From Bacillota bacterium (GTDB lineage: Bacteria; Bacillota; Clostridia; Peptostreptococcales; Anaerovoracaceae): a DNA stretch of 64,000 nucleotides. The stretch's first letter is position 1; the number at the start of each line of letters is the position of its first letter. Shown one piece after another: positions 25,293 through 34,286 of this stretch. The stretch covers positions 1 to 64,000 of the forward strand of contig JAFYYP010000054.1 in NCBI GenBank assembly GCA_017557505.1, in the 5' to 3' direction. A program made the translations under genes and the position numbers. The notes beneath the pieces were generated by a model. That model worked only from the letters and a program-made list of their open reading frames with translations, did no database searches and was not told the DNA's origin.

Positions 25293-26297
25293 ATGGAAGC
25301 GAAGACCAAGGACCTTTGGGTTTTTGTAGAAACGAATGAAAATGGTACCGCGAAGAACGTCGGTATCGAACTGCTGACTCCCGGACGTATGCTCGCCGAC
25401 AAGCAGGGCGGAGCGCTGGTAGCTGTCATCATCGGCTCCGGCTGCGAAGCTGCCGTGGAAGACGCAGCAGCGCACAACGCGGATAAGGTCATCGTACTGG
25501 ATTCCCCGGAATACGGGTTCTTTACGACGGACGCCTACGCGGCAGTGCTATATTACCTGGTCGAGAAGTACGGTCCGTCCGTCGTCATGATCGGCGCGAC
25601 CCAGAACGGCAGAGACTTCGGTCCGAGAGTGTCCTGCCGCCTGCAGACCGGTCTGACCGCAGACTGCACCAGTCTGGACATTGACGAAGAATCCGGCAAT
25701 ATCGCCTGGACCCGTCCCGCCTTCGGCGGCAACCTCATGGCAACGATCCTCTGCCCGAATACCAGACCCCAGATGGGTACGGTCCGTCCGGGCGTGTTCA
25801 AGAAGTGTGAACCGGTCGCACCCCACGCGGAGATCATCCGCGAAGAGTTCCACGTCGCTCCGGAGGACATCCGAACGCGTCTGATCCGCATCGTCGAAGA
25901 GGATACAGATGAGGTCGTGGATCTGGAAGGCGCCGATATCATCGTATCCGGCGGACGCGGCGTCGGTGGACCGGAAGGGTTCGAACCGATCAGAAAGCTG
26001 GCGGACGCCATGGGCGCTACCGTGGGTTCGTCCCGCGCAGCGGTGGATTCCGGCTGGATCAGCCATGCGCACCAGGTCGGACAGACGGGCAAGACCGTCG
26101 CGCCGAAACTGTACGTGGCGTGCGGCATCTCCGGTGCGATCCAGCACCTGGCCGGCATGGGCGGATCCGACTGCATCGTAGCGATCAACAAGGATCCGGA
26201 TGCGCCGATCTTCACCGTGGCGGATTACGGCATCGTCGGCAACCTGTTTGAAATCGTTCCTCTGCTCGAAGCAGAGGTCCGGAAAATAAAGGGCTAG
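25293..26297 (+). CDS. etfA: Electron transfer flavoprotein alpha subunit
   Basis: A 334-residue EtfA. The C-terminal FAD domain shows ADIIVSGGRGVGGPEGFEPI, GATVGSSRAAVDSGWISH, QVGQTGKTVAPKLYVACG and ISGAIQHLAGM, all classical. The N-terminal domain (LWVFVETNENGTAKNVGIELL) contacts EtfB. GGGAGGAG precedes the ATG. Last gene before a terminator that separates it from maoC, so the main CoA operon runs 17755-26297. Confidence 0.96.
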   Translation: MEAKTKDLWVFVETNENGTAKNVGIELLTPGRMLADKQGGALVAVIIGSGCEAAVEDAAAHNADKVIVLDSPEYGFFTTDAYAAVLYYLVEKYGPSVVMIGATQNGRDFGPRVSCRLQTGLTADCTSLDIDEESGNIAWTRPAFGGNLMATILCPNTRPQMGTVRPGVFKKCEPVAPHAEIIREEFHVAPEDIRTRLIRIVEEDTDEVVDLEGADIIVSGGRGVGGPEGFEPIRKLADAMGATVGSSRAAVDSGWISHAHQVGQTGKTVAPKLYVACGISGAIQHLAGMGGSDCIVAINKDPDAPIFTVADYGIVGNLFEIVPLLEAEVRKIKG

Positions 26298-26306
26298 TGT
26301 TACAGG

Positions 26307-26340
26307 AAAAGAACCGGCAAGACCTCCTGCCGGTTCTTTT
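26307..26340 (+). terminator. Terminator of the CoA operon
   Basis: AAGAACCGGCA pairs with TGCCGGTTCTT around a short loop and runs into TTTT, starting 9 bases after the etfA stop. Genes downstream are probably expressed by read-through or a promoter not recognised in the 37-base gap. Confidence 0.88.
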
Positions 26341-26377
26341 CATAAAACCACAGAATTACGAAGATTCGAGGTATCAA

Positions 26378-26794
26378 ATGGGCAAGATCAATCTGACGGA
26401 AGGCGAAACATTCCGGTTTTCCAAGACGTTCACGGAGACGGACGTCTATCTGTTCGCAGGGGTCAGCGGCGACTATTATCCCCTGCATACCAATGAAGAA
26501 TACGCGAGCAAAACGCCCTACAAGCACCGCCTGGTGCACGGCATTCTGACGTTTTCCCTCGCTTCGACGGTCAGCGGCATGGCCGCCATCAAGGGCCGGG
26601 AAAACGCGGCTTCCGTGCGCTACAACAACGTCCGCTTCTTAAAGCCGGTCTATTTCGGCGATACGATTACCGCGATCTACACGATCGAGAAGATCGACGA
26701 GGAGAAGATGAGGACGTACGCGACCTGCAGGATGTTCAACCAGAAGGGCGAAGACGTGCTGACCTGCGAGCATACGCTGCTCTTCTTCGACTAA
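26378..26794 (+). CDS. MaoC-like (R)-specific enoyl-CoA hydratase family protein
   Basis: A 138-residue hotdog-fold hydratase. The start at 26378 gives the normal N terminus and removes codons that would read through the terminator hairpin. SGDYYPLHTNEEYA contains the catalytic Asp and His of hydratase-2, followed by HRLVHGILTFSL. It may hydrate the same enoyl-CoA as the crotonase, with opposite stereochemistry, or another acyl-CoA. One base separates it from the NifU-like gene. Confidence 0.88.
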   Translation: MGKINLTEGETFRFSKTFTETDVYLFAGVSGDYYPLHTNEEYASKTPYKHRLVHGILTFSLASTVSGMAAIKGRENAASVRYNNVRFLKPVYFGDTITAIYTIEKIDEEKMRTYATCRMFNQKGEDVLTCEHTLLFFD

Positions 26795-26795
26795 G

Positions 26796-27083
26796 ATGGA
26801 CAGACGGGTCGAGATCGAGGCGATTCTCGCAAAGGACGTCCTTCCGCTGATCCGCAGCCACGGCGGTGACATGGAGATCCGCGCTGTCGAAGGGGACACG
26901 GTAACGGTCCTGCTGACGGGCGTCTGCAGCGGCTGTCCTGCTGCGGACCTGAGCACGAAGGCCATGATCGAAGAAGCGCTGCGCGGCAGCTCCGCGCAGA
27001 TCGAGCACGTGATCCTGGAAGACGATACTTCGGAGAGTCTGCTGGATCTCGCCAGAAAGATCCTCAGGAAGGAGACGGATTGA
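26796..27083 (+). CDS. NifU C-terminal-domain iron-sulfur scaffold protein
   Basis: A 95-residue Nfu-type protein. VLPLIRSHGGDMEIRAVEG and CSGCPAADLSTKAMIEEAL give the family's CxxC, which holds a [4Fe-4S] cluster as a dimer for transfer to client enzymes. Its location beside iron-sulfur flavoproteins and the AbfD-type dehydratase suggests it supplies clusters to them. It starts 1 base after maoC and is followed by 1 base before the next gene. Confidence 0.9.
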   Translation: MDRRVEIEAILAKDVLPLIRSHGGDMEIRAVEGDTVTVLLTGVCSGCPAADLSTKAMIEEALRGSSAQIEHVILEDDTSESLLDLARKILRKETD

Positions 27084-27084
27084 C

Positions 27085-27714
27085 ATGAAAGTACTGCTTT
27101 TGAACGGGTCACCCCGGGAGAACGGAAACACCACCATCGCCCTGCAGGAGATGGTCCGCGTCTTTGAAGAAAACGGCGTGGAGACCAACGTGATCCAGCT
27201 GGGGCAGGAAGACATCCGCGGATGCCTGGCCTGCGGCGGCTGCCACAAGACGGGCAAATGCGTCGTCAACGACGTGGTCAACAAGCTGGCTCCGATGCTG
27301 GAGGAGGCCGACGGCCTGGTGCTCGGAAGCCCGGTCTACCTCGCTTCGGCTAACGCCACGCTGATCGCCTGCGTCGACAGGCTGTTCTACAGCACCCACT
27401 TCGACAAGACCATGAAGGTCGGCGCGAGCGTCGTCTGCGGCAGAAGAGGAGGTCTGTCTTCGACCTTCGACGAACTGAACAAGTACTTCACCATTTCGGG
27501 CATGCCGGTCGCTTCCAGCTGCTACTGGAACAGTATACACGGGATGAAGCCCGGAGAAGCGGCCCAGGACGAGGAAGGGCTGCTGATCATGCGGGTGCTG
27601 GCCCGCAACATGGTCTTCCTGATGAAGAGCATACAGCTCGGAAAGGAAGCCTTCGGCCTGCCGGAGAAGGAAAAGCCGGTCCGTACCAACTTTATTCGCA
27701 AGGTGACTCTTTGA
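27085..27714 (+). CDS. Iron-sulfur flavoprotein (second copy)
   Basis: A 209-residue flavodoxin-fold protein. LLLNGSPRENGNTTIAL is the FMN loop, GCLACGGCHKTGKC is the C-x2-C-x2-C-x4-C cluster motif, and LGSPVYLASANATLIACVDR is the second FMN loop. Related in design to the protein at 23875-24474 but clearly different in sequence, so not a recent duplicate. AGGAAGGAG lies in the end of the NifU-like gene. Last plus-strand gene before a bidirectional terminator. Confidence 0.88.
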   Translation: MKVLLLNGSPRENGNTTIALQEMVRVFEENGVETNVIQLGQEDIRGCLACGGCHKTGKCVVNDVVNKLAPMLEEADGLVLGSPVYLASANATLIACVDRLFYSTHFDKTMKVGASVVCGRRGGLSSTFDELNKYFTISGMPVASSCYWNSIHGMKPGEAAQDEEGLLIMRVLARNMVFLMKSIQLGKEAFGLPEKEKPVRTNFIRKVTL

Positions 27715-27745
27715 GTCGTTGCAAGCATAAAACCTCCTTATAACA

Positions 27746-27778
27746 AAAGACCTCCCGGGTCGCAGCCGGGAGGTCTTT
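27746..27778. terminator. Bidirectional intrinsic terminator
   Basis: AAAGACCTCCCGG and its perfect complement around a 7-base loop, between the convergent flavoprotein and fatty-acid transporter genes. Confidence 0.92.
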
Positions 27779-27805
27779 ATTTGCAGTTTTCTGCGTCGTA
27801 TCTGT

Positions 27806-29170
27806 TTAGAATACTGCTGCCCAGATCAGGAATCCGCCGCAAGCGAGGATACCGGTGAAGAGCAGAACGACTACCAGGTAGCCCATGATGTCTCTTGCAG
27901 ACAAGCCTGCAACGCCGAGTGCGGGCAGAGCCCAGAACGGCTGGATCATGTTCGTCCACTGGTCGCCCCATGCGATAGCCATACCAGCGCGGCCGGGTTC
28001 GATACCCATCTTCGCAGCTGCGGGCATAACGATCGGGCCCTGTACTGCCCACTGGCCGCCGCCGGAAGGTACGAAGAAGTTAACGATACCTGCGGACAGG
28101 AAGGTCCAGAGCGGGAAAGTGGTGTTGGTGGAGATGTTGACGAAGAAGTCGGAGATGATTCCCGCGAGGGAAACGCCGTCCGCATTCTTGGCGACCATCA
28201 TGCCCATGATACCTGCATAGAACGGGAACTGGAGCAGAACGCCTGCAGAACCGCCGGCTGCTTCGCCGATGGCGTCGACGTATCTGCGGAGATCGCCGTG
28301 CATGAGCAGACCCAGGAACAGGAAGATGAAGTTAACGACGTTCAGGTTCAGAGCGTTCGCTACGGAACCGCCGGACTTCACGATGCCTGCGAAATACTGG
28401 ACGGTCCATACGAGACCTGCGATAACGGTGATCGCCCACAGGATCTTGGAGTGCTCCATCTTGTCAGCCGGAGTCTCGACTCTGTACTGTCTTTCGACTT
28501 CGTTCTCGAGCAGAGCGGGATCGACGGTGATGGTGTGCGCTTCGTCGGGATGCATCGCATAGTTGACGAAGGGCATCAGGATCAGTACGAGACCGCACAT
28601 GATGAGGTTCATCGGGTGGAAAACGGTCTGGTTCATGCCCGCCTGATAGGTCTCTTCGCCGATGGTGTAACCGCCGGAGATCGTGAGGGGGATGGAGCCG
28701 GACAGACCGGCGTGCCAGACAACGAATCCGGAGTAGGCGGATGCGATCAGCAGTCTGTAGTCTACGTCGCGGATCCTCTTAGCCATTTCCTTGGCGAGCA
28801 GAGCGCCGGCGATGAGGCCGAAGCCCCAGTTCAGCCAGCAGCAGATAACGGAAACGAAGGTGGTGAGCACGATAGCGCTCTTCTTGTCCTTCGCGATCGA
28901 AGCGATGCGGGCAAGGAATCTCTTGAAGACCGGAGCAGAAGCCATGGCAGAGCCCAGAACCAGAACCAGCGCCATCTGCATGGCGAAGGCGAGCAGGCTC
29001 CAGAAGCCGCTGGCGTTACCCCAGGACTGGACCATCTGAAGGGGGCCCTGACCTGTACCGAGCATCGCGAATACAAATACGACGATGCTCAGGATGATAG
29101 CGAACAGGAACGGATCCGGCAGCCATCTGTTGACTACGTTAACGCAGCCATTGGTAAATTTCTTGAACAT
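27806..29170 (-). CDS. Short-chain fatty acid transporter (AtoE family)
   Basis: A 454-residue membrane carrier with about twelve hydrophobic segments. The N terminus (WLPDPFLFAIILSIVVF), CWLNWGFGLIAGALLA, HAGLSGSIPLTIS and FVPSGGGQWAVQGPI are typical of AtoE/TIGR00366 proteins, which carry short-chain fatty acids such as acetoacetate or butyrate. Facing the CoA operon tail to tail, it could export or import butyrate-type products of that pathway; this is inference from position. AGGAGG precedes the ATG. A good promoter is annotated upstream. Confidence 0.92.
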   Translation of the reverse strand: MFKKFTNGCVNVVNRWLPDPFLFAIILSIVVFVFAMLGTGQGPLQMVQSWGNASGFWSLLAFAMQMALVLVLGSAMASAPVFKRFLARIASIAKDKKSAIVLTTFVSVICCWLNWGFGLIAGALLAKEMAKRIRDVDYRLLIASAYSGFVVWHAGLSGSIPLTISGGYTIGEETYQAGMNQTVFHPMNLIMCGLVLILMPFVNYAMHPDEAHTITVDPALLENEVERQYRVETPADKMEHSKILWAITVIAGLVWTVQYFAGIVKSGGSVANALNLNVVNFIFLFLGLLMHGDLRRYVDAIGEAAGGSAGVLLQFPFYAGIMGMMVAKNADGVSLAGIISDFFVNISTNTTFPLWTFLSAGIVNFFVPSGGGQWAVQGPIVMPAAAKMGIEPGRAGMAIAWGDQWTNMIQPFWALPALGVAGLSARDIMGYLVVVLLFTGILACGGFLIWAAVF

Positions 29171-29254
29171 AAGTCCTCCTGAAGAATAAATGATTATTGC
29201 GTGTGGAGGCCCTCACAAGTTCTTGTTAAAACCTTCACAAAATAGCACTCTAAT

Positions 29255-29283
29255 ATAGTATATGTTTCGGCATTTTTTGTCAA
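29255..29283 (-). promoter_or_regulatory. Promoter of the AtoE-type transporter
   Basis: On the minus strand, TTGACA (29283-29278), 17 bases, TACTAT (29260-29255). The leader to the ATG is about 80 bases. Bases 29284-29400 between this promoter and that of dnaE show nothing recognisable. Confidence 0.65.
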
Positions 29284-29405
29284 TGAATTTAGGACAAAAA
29301 CTGTTGCGTTTTTTTGTGGATTCCGCAAGAATTCCATCGGTCTGGCACGAAACACCTGAAATATTTGTATGGCGTTTCCATCTTCATTTGAGTGCCCCCG
29401 TATGG

Positions 29406-29411
29406 TAAAAT
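29406..29411 (+). promoter_or_regulatory. Extended -10 of dnaE
   Basis: TAAAAT preceded by TGG, 52 bases before the dnaE start. The -35 region (TTCATT at 29383-29388) is weak, as expected for an extended -10 promoter. Confidence 0.45.
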
Positions 29412-29463
29412 ATTATGTCAGGGTATGCCCTGGCGGACGACATAAAAACAGGAAGCAAAACGA

Positions 29464-32400
29464 ATGAGTTACACCCATCTTCACGTACATACCGAATACA
29501 GCCTGCTGGACGGCGCCGCGCGCATCGACAAGCTCGTCGCGCGCGCGAAAGAGCTGGGCATGGAGTCGCTGGCCATTACGGACCACGGCGTCATGTTCGG
29601 CTGCGTGCAGTTCTACGAAGAATGCAAAAAACAGGGCATCAAGCCCATCATCGGCTGCGAGGTCTACACGGCCGCGCGCACCCGTTTCGACAAGGATCCC
29701 GTGCTCGACAAGCACCAGGGCCATCTGATCCTGCTCGCGAAGGACAAGACAGGTTACGAGAATCTGATCAAGATCGTATCCGAAGCCTACAAGACCGGCT
29801 TCTATTATAAACCGCGCACCGACAGAGAGCTTCTTTCGGCTCACAGCGAGGGCATCATCGCGCTGTCCGCCTGCCTGGCGGGACGCGTGCAGCACCTGCT
29901 GCTCAAAGACGACTACGAAGGCGCCAAAGAAGAGGCGCTGTGGCTTGAAAACTGCTTCGGCAAGGGCAATTTCTATCTGGAGATCCAGGACCAGGGGTTA
30001 GACGAGGAAAAGAAGATCAACCCCATGCTCAAGAAGCTGTCCAAGGAGCTGAGCATCCCGCTCGTCGCCACAAACGACGCCCACTATATCTATCAGGACG
30101 ACGCGAAGGCACACGACGTGCTTTTATGCATCGGCACGAAGTCCAGCTTTACGGATCCCGACCGCATGCGCTTCGAGAACGACCAGTTCTATCTGAAGTC
30201 GGAAGAGGAGATGCGCGAGATCTTCCGGGATATCCCCGAGGCCTGCGACGTGACTCAGGAGATCGCCGACAAGTGCAATTTCGACTTCGAGTTCGGCGTA
30301 TATCACATCCCTGTATCGAAGGTGCCCGAAGGCTACACGCAGCAGACGTTCTTCGAATATCTGTGCTGGTCCGGCCTGGAGCACCGCTACGGCACGACCC
30401 AGCCAGACCCCTCCAGCAGCAGGCCTTATCCGGCCCTGCCGCCTGAAGATATGGAGGCGCTGGCCCCTTCCGTGGATCCGGAACTGAAGGAACGCATGCG
30501 CTACGAGGTCGAGACGATCGAAAGCCTCGGCTACGTCGGCTATTTCCTCATCGTCTGGGATTTCGTCAATTACGCGAAAGGCCAGGGCATCATGGTCGGC
30601 CCGGGCAGAGGATCGGCGGCCGGTTCCATCGTTTCGTACGCGATGGAGATCACCGACATCGACCCCATCAAATTCAGCCTCATCTTCGAGCGCTTCCTGA
30701 ACAAGGAACGCGTATCCATGCCCGATATCGACATGGACTTCTGCATCGAGCGCAGAGGCGAGGTCATCGACTACGTCAAGGAGCGCTACGGCGTCGACAA
30801 CGTGTCGCAGATCTCGACGTTCGGGACCCTGAAGGCCCGCGCGGTGTTCAAAGACGTCGCGAAGGTCATGGAGGTGCCGTTCGCGCGGTCGCTGGAGATC
30901 TCGAAGATGATCCCCGAAGACCTGAAGATCACGCTGGACAAGGCGCTGGAGAACAGCCCGGACTTCCGCGGCGTGTACGAGGCGGATCCGCAGATCAGGA
31001 ACGTCGTCGATACGGCCAAGGTCCTCGAGGGCCTGGCGCGCCACAGCTCCACGCACGCGGCAGGCGTCGTGATCTCCAAGGATCCCGTCGACACCTACGT
31101 GCCGCTGATCATGACGGATAAAGGCCTCGCGACGCAGTTCACGATGACCGAGATCGAGCACCTGGGCCTGCTGAAAATGGACTTCCTGGGTCTGCGCAAC
31201 CTCACGGCCATCCGCGAGTGCCTGGAGCTCATCAAAAAAGACACCGGCGAGACGATCGACCTGCATGCGATCGACTACGACGACCAGGACGTATACAAAC
31301 TCATCGCGAGCGGCAATACGATCGGCATATTCCAACTGGAATCCGGCGGCATGACGAGGTTCATGAAAGACCTCGGCCCGACCTGTCTGGAAGACCTGAT
31401 CGCAGGTATCTCGCTGTACCGTCCGGGTCCGATGGACTCCATCCCGACCTACGTCAAATACAAGAAGCATCCGGAGCAGATCTCGTATCTGTGCCCCGAG
31501 CTCGAACCCATCCTGGCGCCGACGTACGGCTGCATCGTGTATCAGGAGCAGGTCATGGACATCGTGCGCAAACTCGGCGGCTATTCCTACGGCCGTTCCG
31601 ACCTCGTGCGCCGCGCCATGTCCAAGAAGAAGGCGGACGTCATGGAGAAGGAAAGAGAGTACTTCGTCCACGGCAAGCTGAACGAAGACGGTTCCGTCGA
31701 CGTGCCCGGCTGCATCCGCAACGGCGTGTCCGAGAAGGTCGCGAACACGATCTTCGATGAAATGACGAGTTTCGCGGCATACGCGTTCAATAAATCCCAC
31801 GCGGCGGCTTACGCGGTCGTCGCTTACCAGACTGCCTGGCTGAAGTGCCACTATCCGGCGCAGTTCCTGGCGTCCCTGATGACGTATCCGGCGGACAACA
31901 AGGCCGTCGCCATCCTGATCGGCAACGCGAAGGACATGGACATCGAGACGCTGCAGCCTGACGTCAACCGCTCCGCGAAACACTTCTCGACCGAAGACGG
32001 CAAGATCCGCTACGGACTGCTCGGCGTCAAGCACGTGGGCGAAGGCGTCGTGGAGGAGATCATCGCTGCGAGAAAACGTCACATGCCCCGCGATATCTTC
32101 GAATTCGTGGACGGGCTCGACGTGCACACGATCAACCGGATCGCGCTCGAAAGCCTCATCAAGGCCGGCGCACTGGATTGCTTCCCGGGCAACAGAGCCC
32201 AGAAACTGGCCGTGATCGGCGAGCTCATCGAATCCGCACAGGCCAGCGCCAAGAACAATCTGGACGGTCAGATGTCGCTGTTCGCGATGCCGGGCGACGA
32301 CGGCGGCATGGCGGGCATCCGCATCGAGCGCCACCTGCCGCAGGCCGCGGATTTCCACCGCCAGGATCTGCTGCAGATGGAAAAAGAGATGCTTGGCATC

Positions 32401-33021
32401 TATCTGACGGGACATCCGCTGAACGACGTGAAAGCACGCATCATGGAGCTGACCGACATGGACACGCGCCGCCTGTACGACCCCGAGGACGACGCGGTGC
32501 GCGACGGCATGCAGGTGACCATCGCGGGCATCATCTCCGCGAAGAAGAACCTCGTGACGAAGAAGGGCCTGAACATGGCGTTCCTGACGGTCGAGGATCT
32601 GTACGACGCGCTCGAAGTCGTCGTGTTCCCGAAGTCCTACGAGAAGTGCCGCGACTGCCTCGAAGTGGACAACATCGTTCTGATGACAGGCAAACTTGAT
32701 ATGAAAGAAGAAGGCGCGCCGAAGCTGCTGGCGGACGACATCCGTCTGCTGGCGGACATTCCCGAAGGCACGGCGAAGGTGACGACGGCGCCGAAGGCTG
32801 CGCTGCTGAAGGTCGTCATCCCGGCGTACTACAGCGAGGAGGAAGCCCTGAACACGTTCCGCGACCTGGCGCGCGCCCACCTGGGCGACATGCCCGTGGC
32901 GGTGCTCATCATGGCGACCGGCAAGAAATACAAGCTGGGCTACGACCTGTGGGTCAACCCGGACGAGAGCTTCATGGCCGACGTCAAGCGCCTGTACGGC
33001 GAAGACTGCATCCGGCCGTAG
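29464..33021 (+). CDS. dnaE: DNA polymerase III alpha subunit (DnaE)
   Basis: An 1185-residue replicative polymerase. The N-terminal PHP domain is visible (YTHLHVHTEYSLLDGAAR, ITDHGVMFG, GCEVYTA). The catalytic aspartates are in RVSMPDIDMDFCIERRGEV, with GPGRGSAAGSIVSY before and the primer-binding YAFNKSHAAAYAVVAYQTAW after. A helix-hairpin-helix region near INRIALESLIKAGALDCF and an OB-fold (MQVTIAGIISAKKNLVTKKG) follow. Length and order are normal for DnaE1, not PolC. It is the first gene of a long co-directional series and is followed 17 bases later by dinB, giving a replicative and a translesion polymerase in one transcript. Confidence 0.97.
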   Translation: MSYTHLHVHTEYSLLDGAARIDKLVARAKELGMESLAITDHGVMFGCVQFYEECKKQGIKPIIGCEVYTAARTRFDKDPVLDKHQGHLILLAKDKTGYENLIKIVSEAYKTGFYYKPRTDRELLSAHSEGIIALSACLAGRVQHLLLKDDYEGAKEEALWLENCFGKGNFYLEIQDQGLDEEKKINPMLKKLSKELSIPLVATNDAHYIYQDDAKAHDVLLCIGTKSSFTDPDRMRFENDQFYLKSEEEMREIFRDIPEACDVTQEIADKCNFDFEFGVYHIPVSKVPEGYTQQTFFEYLCWSGLEHRYGTTQPDPSSSRPYPALPPEDMEALAPSVDPELKERMRYEVETIESLGYVGYFLIVWDFVNYAKGQGIMVGPGRGSAAGSIVSYAMEITDIDPIKFSLIFERFLNKERVSMPDIDMDFCIERRGEVIDYVKERYGVDNVSQISTFGTLKARAVFKDVAKVMEVPFARSLEISKMIPEDLKITLDKALENSPDFRGVYEADPQIRNVVDTAKVLEGLARHSSTHAAGVVISKDPVDTYVPLIMTDKGLATQFTMTEIEHLGLLKMDFLGLRNLTAIRECLELIKKDTGETIDLHAIDYDDQDVYKLIASGNTIGIFQLESGGMTRFMKDLGPTCLEDLIAGISLYRPGPMDSIPTYVKYKKHPEQISYLCPELEPILAPTYGCIVYQEQVMDIVRKLGGYSYGRSDLVRRAMSKKKADVMEKEREYFVHGKLNEDGSVDVPGCIRNGVSEKVANTIFDEMTSFAAYAFNKSHAAAYAVVAYQTAWLKCHYPAQFLASLMTYPADNKAVAILIGNAKDMDIETLQPDVNRSAKHFSTEDGKIRYGLLGVKHVGEGVVEEIIAARKRHMPRDIFEFVDGLDVHTINRIALESLIKAGALDCFPGNRAQKLAVIGELIESAQASAKNNLDGQMSLFAMPGDDGGMAGIRIERHLPQAADFHRQDLLQMEKEMLGIYLTGHPLNDVKARIMELTDMDTRRLYDPEDDAVRDGMQVTIAGIISAKKNLVTKKGLNMAFLTVEDLYDALEVVVFPKSYEKCRDCLEVDNIVLMTGKLDMKEEGAPKLLADDIRLLADIPEGTAKVTTAPKAALLKVVIPAYYSEEEALNTFRDLARAHLGDMPVAVLIMATGKKYKLGYDLWVNPDESFMADVKRLYGEDCIRP

Positions 33022-33038
33022 ACCGGAGGAGGTTCTGC

Positions 33039-34286
33039 ATGGACCGCACCATCCTTCACTGCGACATGAACAGCTTCTACGCCAGCGTGGAGCTGCTGGA
33101 ACACCCGGAACTCGCGGGCAAACCCGTGGCTGTCTGCGGTGACCCGGCCAGCCGCCACGGCATCATCCTGGCGAAGAATCAGGAAGCGAAGAAATACAAG
33201 GTGCAGACGGCGGAAACGATCTGGCAGGCGCGGCGCAAATGTCCCGATCTCGTGCTGTTGGCGGCTCATCACGCAAAGTACGAGAAGTTCTGCAAGATCA
33301 TCAACGGCATCTATCTGCGCTACACAGACCTCGTCGAGCCGTTTTCCATCGACGAATCGTGGCTGGACGTGACCGGCAGCCTCGCGAAGTTCGGTATGAC
33401 CGGCAGAGAACTCGCGGACGAGATCCGCGAGACTGTCAAGGCCGAGACCGGACTGACCCAGTCCGTGGGCGTGTCGTTCAATAAGGTGTTCGCGAAGATG
33501 GGCAGCGACTACAAGAAGCCAGACGCGACGACCGAGATCACCCGCGGCAACTATAAAGACATCTTATGGCCGTTGCCGGCGCGCGAGCTGATCTTCGTGG
33601 GAAAATCCACGGCGTCGCGGCTCGAAGCCATGAACATCCGCACGATCGGCGCCATCGCGCAGGCCGATCCCGCGCTGCTGCATTCCGCGTTCGGCAAGCA
33701 CGGCGACGAGATGTACCGCTACGCCAACGGTCTGGACGATGCGTCGGTGCAGCCGTACGATGCGGAGCGCGAATACAAATCCGTCGGCAACGGCATCACG
33801 TTCCGGCGCAACCTGCTCGGCAGAGACGAGGTGCGCACTGCGGTCGTCAGCCTGGCCGACCGCGTGTCGGTGCGGCTGAGGCGCCACGGCCTGATGGCGT
33901 CCGGCATCAAGGTCGACATCAAAGACCCGGATCTGCGCACGATCTCGCGGCAGATGCAGCTCGAGACCGCGGTCAACAACTCCGCGGATATCGCGAAAGC
34001 CGCCATGGAACTGATCGACCGCAACTGGAGGTATACCGATCCCATCCGGCTCATCACCGTGACCGGGATCAACATCTCCGTCGGCGCGCCTGAGGAACAG
34101 CTCAGCCTGTTCTCGCCCGCGCAGGAGGAGACGAGAAAGAAGAACGAGGCTGTCGACGCTGCCATGGACGCTGTCCGCGGAAAGTTCGGCAAATATTCCA
34201 TAATGTACGCAGGGGTCCTGGGCAACGACCTGGGGATATCCTACAAGGATTCCGAGGAGGAAGAAATCGAATATGAAGAACGTTAA
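33039..34286 (+). CDS. dinB: Y-family DNA polymerase IV (DinB)
   Basis: A 415-residue translesion polymerase. The start at 33039 follows GGAGGAGG and gives the family N terminus ILHCDMNSFYASVELLEHP with a metal Asp. SIDESWLDVT holds the second catalytic pair, FNKVFAKMGSDYKKPD and GKSTASRLEAMNIRTIG the palm and helix-hairpin-helix. The C-terminal little finger is present, and EEQLSLF near the end resembles a beta-clamp binding motif. It overlaps the following ABC gene by 14 bases. Confidence 0.95.
   Translation: MDRTILHCDMNSFYASVELLEHPELAGKPVAVCGDPASRHGIILAKNQEAKKYKVQTAETIWQARRKCPDLVLLAAHHAKYEKFCKIINGIYLRYTDLVEPFSIDESWLDVTGSLAKFGMTGRELADEIRETVKAETGLTQSVGVSFNKVFAKMGSDYKKPDATTEITRGNYKDILWPLPARELIFVGKSTASRLEAMNIRTIGAIAQADPALLHSAFGKHGDEMYRYANGLDDASVQPYDAEREYKSVGNGITFRRNLLGRDEVRTAVVSLADRVSVRLRRHGLMASGIKVDIKDPDLRTISRQMQLETAVNNSADIAKAAMELIDRNWRYTDPIRLITVTGINISVGAPEEQLSLFSPAQEETRKKNEAVDAAMDAVRGKFGKYSIMYAGVLGNDLGISYKDSEEEEIEYEER

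Noticed and set aside
30124..32880. A 918-codon open frame antisense to dnaE, and similar long antisense frames at 3924-5747, 7122-8918, 37177-39780 and 42249-44987
   Set aside because: They mirror the codon-position bias of well-supported genes on the other strand, have no family motifs, are very rich in Arg/Val/Asp/His and lack ribosome sites. Typical of GC-rich coding DNA.
34100..34272. TPP riboswitch before the NMT1-type ABC importer
   Set aside because: The region is dinB coding sequence and no TPP motif is seen, so thiamine-precursor specificity is not supported.
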